Positions 41,129 to 49,167 of a stretch of DNA of 64,000 bases are shown piece after piece. Every line of letters starts with the position of its first letter. Within the stretch, counting starts at the first letter, position 1. A model generated the notes under the pieces. That model saw only the letters and a program-made list of their open reading frames with translations, had not been told where the DNA came from and did not search any database. Origin of the DNA: Catelliglobosispora koreensis DSM 44566 (GTDB taxonomy: Bacteria > Actinomycetota > Actinomycetes > Mycobacteriales > Micromonosporaceae); contig NZ_KB903272.1 of the NCBI RefSeq assembly GCF_000379685.1, positions 124,624 through 188,623 of the forward strand, read 5' to 3'. The translations under genes and the position numbers were made by a program.

Positions 41129-43855
41129 TCATACGTCCAGTTCACTGAGCTTCGTGGCGAGCTTAACGGCGTCTTCGTGACCGAGCTCCTGCAAGATGTG
41201 CAGGCTTTCCTTCCACGCTTGGCGCGCCAATTCTGGTTCCACCGCGGCGAAGTGCGCGTCGCCAAGGTGGGTCAGCGCGATGGCTTCGAAATAGCGATCG
41301 CCTGTCTCACCGAGCATGTGAGCGGATTCGCGATAGTAGGCCGCGGCCCTTGGATAATCGCCGAGTTGATAGGTCGCGTAACCGAGACTGTCTAAAGTGT
41401 GCGCCGCGCCGTGCCGGTCGCCCAGTTCCCGGTGCAGCTCAAGGGCCTGCTCACAGTGGTCTACCGCTTCCTGGAGCTGGCCGAGCTGGGCGTGGTACCA
41501 GCCCATCGTGTTCAGTGCCTGGGCCCGCCCCGCGTCATGGCACGAAAGCCGGTACAGCTCAAGGGCTTTACTCGCGTGATCCAGGGCTTCACGTGGCTTG
41601 CCCCAGCCGTCGTACACGGAGGTGAGGCGCAAGTGCGTGTAGGCCTGGCCAAGCCGGTCGCCGAGCTGAGCGAGCAGGTCGAGCGCCGCGTGCAGATGGC
41701 GGTGCGCGTTGCTGTAGTCCCGCTGGCGGCTATAGGCCAGGCCCAGTCCGCTGTGGGTCCAGGCTTGCCCGTCGAGGTCGGCGTGAGTCTCGGCTGCCGC
41801 TAGCGCGACCCGCTGTGTTTGCGCCCAGTCGTGCCAATGTCCTTGCCTGTCAAGGTATCCAGCGATGGTGAAGGCCAGCTGCCAGGTCTGCATGCTGAAA
41901 CCGGCCTGAGCGGCGACGTCCACCATGGACACCAGCGTGGGATGCGCCATGGTGAACCAGTGCAGCGCGCTGGCATGGGTGGTCAGCTCTTCCAGAATCA
42001 CGCCAGAACCCACCGGCACCAGGCTGATCTGGTGCCGGTGCGGATACACGAGCAGGGCCGCCTGATTGGCGGTATGCAGATAGTGTCCCGTGAGCCGCAT
42101 GATGACAGCGCGCCGTTGTGCCTCGCTATCGTTGGCGTGCACCAGTTCCCGGGCATATTCGCGTAGCAGCGCGTGCAGGCTGAACCAGCCCGGCGAGCGT
42201 TCCGTGATGAGGTGGGTGTACGCCAGCTCGGTCAGCAAACGGCGGGCTTCCGCGAGCGGCACTCCGGCGAGGCTCGCAGCGGCGGCGACTGACACCTCCG
42301 GCCCGGGGTGCAGGCTGAGCAAGCGGAAAAGGCTTGCGGCGACGGGACTTAGCTGATCGTAGGACCACGAGAAGACACTGTGGACATTCGCGGCTGACCC
42401 GTCACCGGCCAAGACCTGTGCGAGTTCGCTCGACAGCGCCGACAACGGAAAGTCGGGGTGTATGGAGGCCCGCGCGGACACCATCGCCAGAGCCAGCGGC
42501 AGGCGTGCGCACAGGTTGACTATTTGCGCGACGGCGGCTTCGTCTTGGCGGATCCGCTCTTCGCCGAGCCGGGCTAGCAACAGGTGCCGGGCGTCGGCGT
42601 CGGACATCAGCCCGAGCGTGAGTGGGTAAGCGCCTTCGGTACCAACGAGGCCACTGAGCCGGTTGCGGCTCGTGACAAGCACAAGGCACCCGGGCGTACC
42701 AGGCAACAGCGGCCGCACCTGCTCCGCGCTGAGGGCATTGTCAAGCAGGATCAGCATTTTGCGGCCCGCGATCAGGCTGCGGTAGAGCGCGGTCTGCGCG
42801 GGCAGTCCGTCCGGAATGCGGCTGGGGTCGATCGCGAAGGCGTCGAGGAAGCAGCGGATCGCGTCGGCTGGCGCCATGCTCGACCCCTCGTCTCCGAACC
42901 CGCGCAGGTCCACGTAGAGCTGACCGTCGGGGAACTGTGCTTTCACTCGATGTGCCCAATGCAGGGCCAAAGCGGTTTTGCCCACGCCCGCTGTCCCGAG
43001 CACGGCGGTGATCCCGACGGTCCGGGCACTGAGTTTGGCTAGCTCGTCGGCGCGGCCCGCGAAACCGTGCGGTTCCATCGGCAGCTGGGCTGGCACGAGG
43101 GTGGGCGCGGGACTGTCCAATGAGGAGTCGCCGGAAAGGATGAGCCGCTCCAAGTCCCGCAGCTTCTGGCCTGGTTCCAGACCGTATTCCTCGACGAGCG
43201 TCTCGCGTGTGCGGCGGTAGAGACTCAGGGCGTCGGTCGTGCGGCCACTGCGGTAAAGGCACGTCATCAGCTGTGCGACGAGGCGTTCCCGGGCCGGGTG
43301 AGCCGTCACCGCGTCGGTCAGTTCGGCGACGATGTCGCTGTGGCGGCCGCATTCCAGCTCGGCTTCGAACAGCGCCTCCAGCGCGGTGAGGCGCTGTTCT
43401 CCTAGGTGAGCACGGGCCGCGTCGGCGAAGTTGGCGCGCACCCCGGCCAGGGCGTGATCACCATGCCAGAGCGCGAGCGCTTGCCGGAGCAGCGCGGCGG
43501 ATTCCGCGGGGTCGTCGGTGCCGCGCGCTTGCGCGGTCAGCTTGGTAAACGTGGTGAGATCCAACGCGCCTTCGGCGACGGTCAGGCGGTATCCGGCACG
43601 GTCGCGATCTAGCGAAGCTGTGTCCGGCAGTGCGTTGCGCAGGGCCGACACCATGTTCTTGATTTGCGACGCGGCTGTTCGCGGTGTCGCGCCGCCCCAC
43701 ATCAAGTCGATGATCCGGTCGACGGTAAGGACTTGGCCAGCGTGCACGAGCAGCAACGCGAGCAAGTCAGACTGCTGCCGGCGCGCCAGAATAACTGCCG
43801 TGGCCTGCACCGGCCCTAGCACACGAAACGCATGTCCATCACTATTCACGGTCAT
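41129..43855 (-). CDS. AfsR/SARP-type regulator with NB-ARC and TPR domains
   Basis: A 908-residue AfsR-like activator. The N-terminus is a winged HTH (ILARRQQSDLLALLLVHAGQ, then TVDRIIDLMWGGATPRTAAS) and a bacterial transcriptional activator domain (about 95 to 240). The NB-ARC module shows Walker A VLGTAGVGKTALALHWAH and Walker B KMLILLDNAL. The C-terminal 250 residues are tetratricopeptide repeats (for example LNTMGWYHAQLGQLQEAVDH). ATG 43855 is chosen; the upstream open frame is antisense noise. Such proteins switch on secondary metabolism. It lies 55 bp after the ACP-GNAT gene in the same direction, so it may control that cassette. Confidence 0.9.
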   Translation of the reverse strand: MTVNSDGHAFRVLGPVQATAVILARRQQSDLLALLLVHAGQVLTVDRIIDLMWGGATPRTAASQIKNMVSALRNALPDTASLDRDRAGYRLTVAEGALDLTTFTKLTAQARGTDDPAESAALLRQALALWHGDHALAGVRANFADAARAHLGEQRLTALEALFEAELECGRHSDIVAELTDAVTAHPARERLVAQLMTCLYRSGRTTDALSLYRRTRETLVEEYGLEPGQKLRDLERLILSGDSSLDSPAPTLVPAQLPMEPHGFAGRADELAKLSARTVGITAVLGTAGVGKTALALHWAHRVKAQFPDGQLYVDLRGFGDEGSSMAPADAIRCFLDAFAIDPSRIPDGLPAQTALYRSLIAGRKMLILLDNALSAEQVRPLLPGTPGCLVLVTSRNRLSGLVGTEGAYPLTLGLMSDADARHLLLARLGEERIRQDEAAVAQIVNLCARLPLALAMVSARASIHPDFPLSALSSELAQVLAGDGSAANVHSVFSWSYDQLSPVAASLFRLLSLHPGPEVSVAAAASLAGVPLAEARRLLTELAYTHLITERSPGWFSLHALLREYARELVHANDSEAQRRAVIMRLTGHYLHTANQAALLVYPHRHQISLVPVGSGVILEELTTHASALHWFTMAHPTLVSMVDVAAQAGFSMQTWQLAFTIAGYLDRQGHWHDWAQTQRVALAAAETHADLDGQAWTHSGLGLAYSRQRDYSNAHRHLHAALDLLAQLGDRLGQAYTHLRLTSVYDGWGKPREALDHASKALELYRLSCHDAGRAQALNTMGWYHAQLGQLQEAVDHCEQALELHRELGDRHGAAHTLDSLGYATYQLGDYPRAAAYYRESAHMLGETGDRYFEAIALTHLGDAHFAAVEPELARQAWKESLHILQELGHEDAVKLATKLSELDV

Positions 43856-43910
43856 CGCTTCGAAGCGTAGGTCGGCCGGGCAGGCCACGAAAGGCGACTG
43901 AATGAAGACT

Positions 43911-44732
43911 TTACGTAGAGCTGTCCAAACCGACGTGCCGTGGATAGATCGCGCACAGGTACCGGTCCCAGTAACGCCCGGCGTAAAACTCGTGATCGCG
44001 CATGACTCCCTCGGTCTCGAAGTGCCGGTCTTCGCCGCTGGAGATCTGTTCCCAGTTGAACCCGGGCACCTCGACATAAAGCTTGCGCATCGGGAACGTG
44101 TGGAACAGGTAGCGCACGAACATCGTGAACGCCTGAGCGCCGAGGCCGGAGCCGGTGAAGTCCGACCGGAACACCGCACCCGCGTAGGCGTAACGCTGTC
44201 CCATGTCCGCCCCGTAGGCCACGACATGCCCAATGGGCTCACCGTCGGGCAACCGCACCACGAACTGCACGAGCACCTGGTGCCACAGATCGGCGGCGAA
44301 GCGGTCGGCCGGTGGTGGCGCGCCACGATAACGCCACCTGAACGCGGTCTCCGGATGGATCGACATCGAGTAGAGGAACCGCAGATCCTCCGGCTCGACC
44401 GGTGTCAGCCGAAGCTCGCGATTGGACAGCGTCGGCGCCAGCGGATGCTGCTCCGGTGGGGGAGCCAAGTGTGCGGGGCCGATCACGTCGCCGTTGATGC
44501 GTACTGTCACGGTGGGCTTGCGGGGTTCGGCGACCAAGGCGAGCACGTCGCCCACGGTGGCTGGAGGTTCGCGGAACAATGCCGCGGAGACTCCCTTGCC
44601 CTGCAGCCATGCTGTCAGCCCCATCATGCCCAGGCTGTCGAGGCACAACTGGTCGCTGAACCGCGCGCTGTCCACCAATTCCTCGATGTCACGATCGATC
44701 ACTGCCGCTAGTTCGTTCCGAAAGTCCGTCAT
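43911..44732 (-). CDS. Acyl carrier protein-GNAT fusion protein
   Basis: A 273-residue fusion. Residues 1 to about 67 look like an acyl carrier protein: an amphipathic helix, then QLCLDSLGMMGLTAWL with the DSL phosphopantetheine site (Ser33). After a linker, residues 100 to 265 form a GNAT acyltransferase with the pseudo P-loop FRSDFTGSGLGAQAFTMF and the end motif FETEGVMRDHEFYAGRYWDR. An acyl group could be loaded on Ser33 and passed to an amine by the GNAT domain of the same chain. The start overlaps the acyl-AMP ligase stop in an ATGA, so the proteins are made together. The acceptor is unknown. Confidence 0.8.
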   Translation of the reverse strand: MTDFRNELAAVIDRDIEELVDSARFSDQLCLDSLGMMGLTAWLQGKGVSAALFREPPATVGDVLALVAEPRKPTVTVRINGDVIGPAHLAPPPEQHPLAPTLSNRELRLTPVEPEDLRFLYSMSIHPETAFRWRYRGAPPPADRFAADLWHQVLVQFVVRLPDGEPIGHVVAYGADMGQRYAYAGAVFRSDFTGSGLGAQAFTMFVRYLFHTFPMRKLYVEVPGFNWEQISSGEDRHFETEGVMRDHEFYAGRYWDRYLCAIYPRHVGLDSST

Positions 44733-46369
44733 CGCGTTTGCCTCCCAGCGAATTCGCCTGCTAGATATTTGCGCCGGGTTTCGGCCCGGCGGAGCTTGCC
44801 TGAGGTTGTTTTGGGCAACTGTCCATAGGAGACGACCACGACGTCCTTGGGCGTCAGTCCCACTTCGGCCCGGATGCGTTCGGAGACTTGACGTTTGACC
44901 TCTGCCGGGTCGCTGTTGCGCGACTCGACGGCCACGACCAACCGGTCGCCGCTGTCGTCGGTGAGCCCGAACGCGGCCGCGCCACCTGGCCGCACACCAG
45001 GAGCTTCCTGGGCGGCCGCTTCCACATCCTGCGGAAAAATGTTGCGGCCAGCCGCGAACACCACGTCCTTATGCCTGCCGCACACGATCAGCTCGCCCTC
45101 GGCGGTGAGGTAGCCCAGATCGCCCGTGCGCATCCAGGTCCCTTGCGGCAGTTCAGGTTCGCCCCAATAGCGCCCGATGACGGAAGAGCCGCGCAACTCG
45201 ATGTGGCCCACACGCCTTGGTCCTGTCTCCAGCCCGGTCGCGCGGTCGGTGATGCGGATGTCCACACCCGGCACCGCGAAACCGGCACTCACCAGCTTGC
45301 GGCCGGTCCCCGGCTGGGCGATGCCCGCTGACTCCAGCAACACCGGGTCCACGAGATCGGTGCGCAATCCGGCGTCGGCCGGGGTCATGCTGGCCGCTAG
45401 CGTGGCCTCAGCCAGCCCGTAGGCGGGCAGCAGGGCACGCTCGTCCAAGCCGAGAGACGTTGCGGCGCAGGCGAATTTGGCCATCATCTCGGCGTCGATC
45501 GGCTCGCCGCCACTGACGAGGAACCGCATGCCGCTCAGGTCGATCCCTTCGGAGAACCGGCCGGTGGCGAGCAGCCGTGACAGCAGCCCGTAGGCGAAGT
45601 TTGGGGCGCCCGAGATGATGGCCCGGTACTTGGACATGCCCGTGAGCCAGCCAATCGGGTTACGCACGAACGCTTCCGGTGGCGAGATCGCCAGCGGGCA
45701 GCCACAGCTCATCGGCAGGATGAAGAAGGCGATCAGCCCGAGGTCGTGATACAGCGGCAACCAGCTCAGCCATTGGCCGGGGTGCCATTCGTCGTGCTTC
45801 AACGATGCCCTGATTCCCTCCACATTGGATATCAGATGCCCGTGTGTTACCGGAACCCCTTGCGGCGTACGGGTGGAGCCACTGGTGTATTGCAGGACCG
45901 CGAGGTCACTGCTCGCCGGGCGATACACCGGTGCCGCCGGCGACGCTTTCGCTTCAGCCAGAAGCTTTTCCAGCCGCAGCACCCGCGTTCCCGGCATCGC
46001 GCTTTCGAGGTCATCGGCGCCGTCGGTGGTAAGGACCGCGGTCAGCCCGGCGTCCGCCGCGATCCTTCTCGCATTCTCTTTGCGGGTACGCGATGAGCCG
46101 TCCTCGGCCGGCGGCAGCACCGTGAGACACCCGCCAGACAGCCAGATCGACTGCAACGCGAGAGCGATCGTGGTGCTGGTCCGCCCCGCCAGGCCGACGT
46201 GGGAGCCTGGTCCCACGTCATAGCGGCCGAGCACGCCTGACATGCGGCGCGCCAGATCATGCACTTCATGCCAAGCGAGCGCCTCGGTGGCGTTCGCCTT
46301 CTCGTCCAGGAGCGTGAGGGTGCCGGGCCCGCCGCCACCGCCCGTTATCGCATCGACAACTGTCTGCAT
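44729..46369 (-). CDS. Fatty-acyl-AMP ligase (FAAL-like)
   Basis: A 546-residue adenylate-forming enzyme. It has LAVLQYTSGSTRTPQGVPVT (A3), SWLPLYHDLGLIAFFILPMS (typical of FadD32-like FAALs), ISGAPNFAYGLL, AYGLAEATLA (A5), GTWMRTGDLGYL (A7) and the A10 lysine in LPKTTSGKLRRAETRRKYL. FAALs activate fatty acids as acyl-AMP and load carrier proteins rather than CoA. The gene is coupled by ATGA to the ACP-GNAT fusion, which gives it an obvious acceptor. It lies 61 nt downstream of the GH3 gene on the same strand. CoA ligase activity cannot be excluded from sequence. Confidence 0.88.
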   Translation of the reverse strand: MQTVVDAITGGGGGPGTLTLLDEKANATEALAWHEVHDLARRMSGVLGRYDVGPGSHVGLAGRTSTTIALALQSIWLSGGCLTVLPPAEDGSSRTRKENARRIAADAGLTAVLTTDGADDLESAMPGTRVLRLEKLLAEAKASPAAPVYRPASSDLAVLQYTSGSTRTPQGVPVTHGHLISNVEGIRASLKHDEWHPGQWLSWLPLYHDLGLIAFFILPMSCGCPLAISPPEAFVRNPIGWLTGMSKYRAIISGAPNFAYGLLSRLLATGRFSEGIDLSGMRFLVSGGEPIDAEMMAKFACAATSLGLDERALLPAYGLAEATLAASMTPADAGLRTDLVDPVLLESAGIAQPGTGRKLVSAGFAVPGVDIRITDRATGLETGPRRVGHIELRGSSVIGRYWGEPELPQGTWMRTGDLGYLTAEGELIVCGRHKDVVFAAGRNIFPQDVEAAAQEAPGVRPGGAAAFGLTDDSGDRLVVAVESRNSDPAEVKRQVSERIRAEVGLTPKDVVVVSYGQLPKTTSGKLRRAETRRKYLAGEFAGRQTR

Positions 46370-46430
46370 GCCGCCGAGCGTCGCAACGGGCCGTCATCAC
46401 AACGGCATCCGTCCGGTCATACGGACGCTC

Positions 46431-47876
46431 TTAGTGAGCTATCCCGAGCACCTCAGCGGCCGCGCGGCCGTTAGCGTGCGACGCGCCAAACGTGGTCAGG
46501 AACGCCTTGACGCCAGCGGGACGCCACGACGACGGCCAGCCCATTTCGACGATGGCGACCGGGTGTGCCGCGGCCAGTTTCTCCGCTAGCTCACGGGCGG
46601 CCGCGTTGCGGTGCGTGTGCCTTCCCACGAGGACGATCGGCCTGCCCTGAGCGGCCTCAACAAGCGTGGCGACCGAGCTTTCGGCGGCCACGACGGACAG
46701 CTGCGGGGTGCCATTCATGTGCGGCGTGAGTCCCCACGGCACGGCCCCTTCCGCGATCGTGTAGCCAGCGCGCAGGTGCACCACGAACGGGTGCTCGAAC
46801 CCGGCGAGGCTGCCTTCGACCTTCACGGCACGGCGTGCGGCGTCGTAGCCAATCCGGGGAGCCGGGTCGGCGAGGCTGCCCTGCGGGATGACCGCGAGCG
46901 CGTCACAGCGGTCCGCCGCCTCTTCCACCCTGGCGCGATCCAGCGAACCGTCCTGAATGGCGTCCACAATGGACTGTGCGACCTGTTCGGTTAGCTCAAG
47001 GTCGACGTCGGCTCCGATGCAAAGCAGATCGGCGCCCGCCCTCAGCGCCAGCACGGCTGCCGGGCCAACGCCTCCGGCGATGATGCTGGAGCCCTTCATT
47101 TCCAAGGCATCCGTGACCACGGCACCGGTGAAGCCGAGCTCCTCGCGCAGCAGACCGGTCAGCACGTCCCGGCTAAACGTCGAGGGCAAATCGCCGGTGA
47201 TCGCGGGGACCCGGATGTGAGCGGTCATGATGGCACGGGTGCCCGCCTCGATCACGGCCCGGAACGGGGGAAGCTCATGCTCACGCAGCTGGGCCGCGGA
47301 CATCTCCACGACCGGCAGCTCCAGGTGGGAATCCGTGACCGTGGCCCCGTGGCCGGGGAAGTGCTTGGCGCACGCGGCGACACCGGCGAGCTGAAGGCCG
47401 GAGACCGCGGCGGCGGCATGCTGGGCGACTTTGTGGGGATCGGCGCCGAATGACCGCGTACCAATGATGGGGTTGTCGGTTGCGGTATTGATGTCGACCG
47501 TCGGCGCCAGGTTGAGGTTGAACCCGGCGAGGCTGAGGTCGGTGCCGATGGAGTGGTACACCTTGCGCGTGAGGTCCAGATCGTCGATCGCGCCGAGTGC
47601 GGCGTTGCCGGGATAGGGGCTACCCGTGCGGTGCGCGAGCCGGGTGACATCCCCACCTTCCTCGTCGATCGCCAGCAACACGCCCGGGCGAGCGGCGCGC
47701 AATTCCCCCGTTAGGGCGGTGATCTGCGTGGTGTCCGAGATGTTGTACCCGAATATGGTGTACCCGGCGAGACCTTGGGTAACTAAATCTATGGCCCATT
47801 CGGGTGCGGTATGCCCCGGAAAAGCTGCCAGGAGCGTTCGCATGGCCAATCGGCGCAGACCCGGATCGATGGTCAC
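46431..47876 (-). CDS. nagZ: GH3 beta-N-acetylhexosaminidase, NagZ-like
   Basis: A 481-residue GH3 enzyme that removes N-acetylglucosamine from muropeptides or other GlcNAc glycosides. It has LLAIDEEGGDVTRL, the NagZ-specific loop AKHFPGHGATVTDSHLELP with the Asp/His acid-base pair, and the nucleophile Asp in VVTDALEMKGSS. The C-terminal part adds an extra domain of about 130 residues. No signal peptide is seen, so it acts in the cytosol. GTG 47876 follows AAGGAG at a good distance. It is divergent from a ROK repressor with an AT-rich operator between them, suggesting control by amino-sugar supply. Confidence 0.88.
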   Translation of the reverse strand: MTIDPGLRRLAMRTLLAAFPGHTAPEWAIDLVTQGLAGYTIFGYNISDTTQITALTGELRAARPGVLLAIDEEGGDVTRLAHRTGSPYPGNAALGAIDDLDLTRKVYHSIGTDLSLAGFNLNLAPTVDINTATDNPIIGTRSFGADPHKVAQHAAAAVSGLQLAGVAACAKHFPGHGATVTDSHLELPVVEMSAAQLREHELPPFRAVIEAGTRAIMTAHIRVPAITGDLPSTFSRDVLTGLLREELGFTGAVVTDALEMKGSSIIAGGVGPAAVLALRAGADLLCIGADVDLELTEQVAQSIVDAIQDGSLDRARVEEAADRCDALAVIPQGSLADPAPRIGYDAARRAVKVEGSLAGFEHPFVVHLRAGYTIAEGAVPWGLTPHMNGTPQLSVVAAESSVATLVEAAQGRPIVLVGRHTHRNAAARELAEKLAAAHPVAIVEMGWPSSWRPAGVKAFLTTFGASHANGRAAAEVLGIAH

Positions 47877-47928
47877 GTCGACTCCTTAAGACCTGTAGGC
47901 TACGGCGGTATCGGTAAGGGTACCCAAT

Positions 47929-47948
47929 TTAATAAGAAACTTTACTAA
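47929..47948. promoter_or_regulatory. ROK operator candidate between nagZ and rok
   Basis: TTAATAA (47929-47935) and TTACTAA (47942-47948) form an AT-rich inverted repeat with one mismatch and a 6-nt spacer. It stands out in a GC-rich background and lies midway between the divergent nagZ and ROK starts, as expected for NagC/ROK-type sites. Confidence 0.6.
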
Positions 47949-47970
47949 AAGCTAGAGCCAAGGATGAGCA

Positions 47971-49143
47971 ATGGCTGTATCCCAACCTGGCACCCCGAGA
48001 CTACTGCGTGCGCTCAACGACCGCGCAGCCCTGGAGCTGCTGCTGACCCGGGGGCCGCTCACACGCTCTCAGCTCGGCGAGATGACAGGTCTATCCAAGG
48101 TCACCGCCTCCCAGCTAGTGGAACGGCTGGAAGAACGGGGCCTGGTTCAGCGTGTCGGGGAGCAGGCCGGTGGCCGGGGCCCCAACGCCCAGCTGTACTC
48201 GGTGCGCCCCGCTAGTGCCTACGTCGTCGGTGTGGACGTAGGTCCCGACCATGTCGTCGCCGCGTGCGCCGACATCACAGGCACCATCATCGGCCGGGTG
48301 GAGCACTCCACCCACGACACTGATGATCCGGTAGGTGTCGTCCACAATGCCGTGCTCGACGCGGTGAAGCAGGCCGAAGCCCCGATGGGCGACGTCCGCC
48401 GGATCGTTCTCGGCACACCGGGTCTGGTTGACCCGGGGACCGGAGACATCGTCTTCGCGTGGAACCTTCCTCGCTGGCATCGCGGCCTGGCGGCCGCTCT
48501 TCGCGATGACTTGCACACGAAGATCATCTTTGAGAACGACGTGAACCTGGCAGCGGTGGCCGAGGCACACACCGGCGCGGCCAAGGGAATCGACGACTTC
48601 CTGCTCATCTGGGTCGGTGGCGGTCTTGGTCTCGCGGTCGTCCTCAATGGACGGTTGCACCGTGGCTTCTCCGGAGCCGCGGGTGAGATCGGTTATCTGC
48701 CCGTGCCGGGCGCGGAAATCACCCGCGAGGTGAGCCGCCGCGGTAAGGGCGCGTTCCAGCAGATCGCCGCGGCCGACGCGGCCAGGGCCGTGGCGCGGGA
48801 GCACGGCTTCAGGGCGGGCACCGCGGCTGAAGCGGTTCGCAACGCGATCGCGGCGGGCACCAAGGGCGGTCCGGTTCTCGACGAACTCGCACGGCGGTTG
48901 GCGCTCGGTGTCGCCTCGTGCTGCCTCGTCCTTGATCCACCTCTGGTGGTGCTCTCGGGCGAGATCGGCGCGGCAGGCGGCACGCCACTGGCCGAGCGTG
49001 TGCAGCACGAAGTCGCCGCTATCACCCCGGTGAGCCCGAAGGTCGTGGTCACCGGAGTGGAAGAAGAACCCGTCTTGCGTGGTGCCTTGCTGACCGCGCT
49101 CGACACCGTTCGCGATGAGGTGTTCGGCTCGACAACCGACTGA
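47971..49143 (+). CDS. ROK family transcriptional repressor
   Basis: A 390-residue ROK protein. The N-terminal winged HTH is RSQLGEMTGLSKVTASQLVE, followed by the actin-like sugar kinase fold with YVVGVDVGPDHVVAACADI, the GTPGLVDPGTGDI loop and FENDVNLAAVAE. The zinc site of ROK kinases (CxCGxxGC) is missing, so it is a regulator and not a kinase. ATG 47971 is behind AAGGA. It is divergent from nagZ and probably represses it until an amino sugar binds. Confidence 0.88.
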   Translation: MAVSQPGTPRLLRALNDRAALELLLTRGPLTRSQLGEMTGLSKVTASQLVERLEERGLVQRVGEQAGGRGPNAQLYSVRPASAYVVGVDVGPDHVVAACADITGTIIGRVEHSTHDTDDPVGVVHNAVLDAVKQAEAPMGDVRRIVLGTPGLVDPGTGDIVFAWNLPRWHRGLAAALRDDLHTKIIFENDVNLAAVAEAHTGAAKGIDDFLLIWVGGGLGLAVVLNGRLHRGFSGAAGEIGYLPVPGAEITREVSRRGKGAFQQIAAADAARAVAREHGFRAGTAAEAVRNAIAAGTKGGPVLDELARRLALGVASCCLVLDPPLVVLSGEIGAAGGTPLAERVQHEVAAITPVSPKVVVTGVEEEPVLRGALLTALDTVRDEVFGSTTD

Positions 49144-49167
49144 ACCAGCAAGAGCGTCCTCACCCTT

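Noticed and set aside
43856-44326. Upstream extension of the AfsR-type protein
   Set aside because: The winged HTH begins right after ATG 43855, and the extension is another frame of the ACP-GNAT gene.
47971-49143. ROK sugar kinase
   Set aside because: It has an N-terminal HTH and lacks the zinc-binding cysteine motif of ROK kinases.
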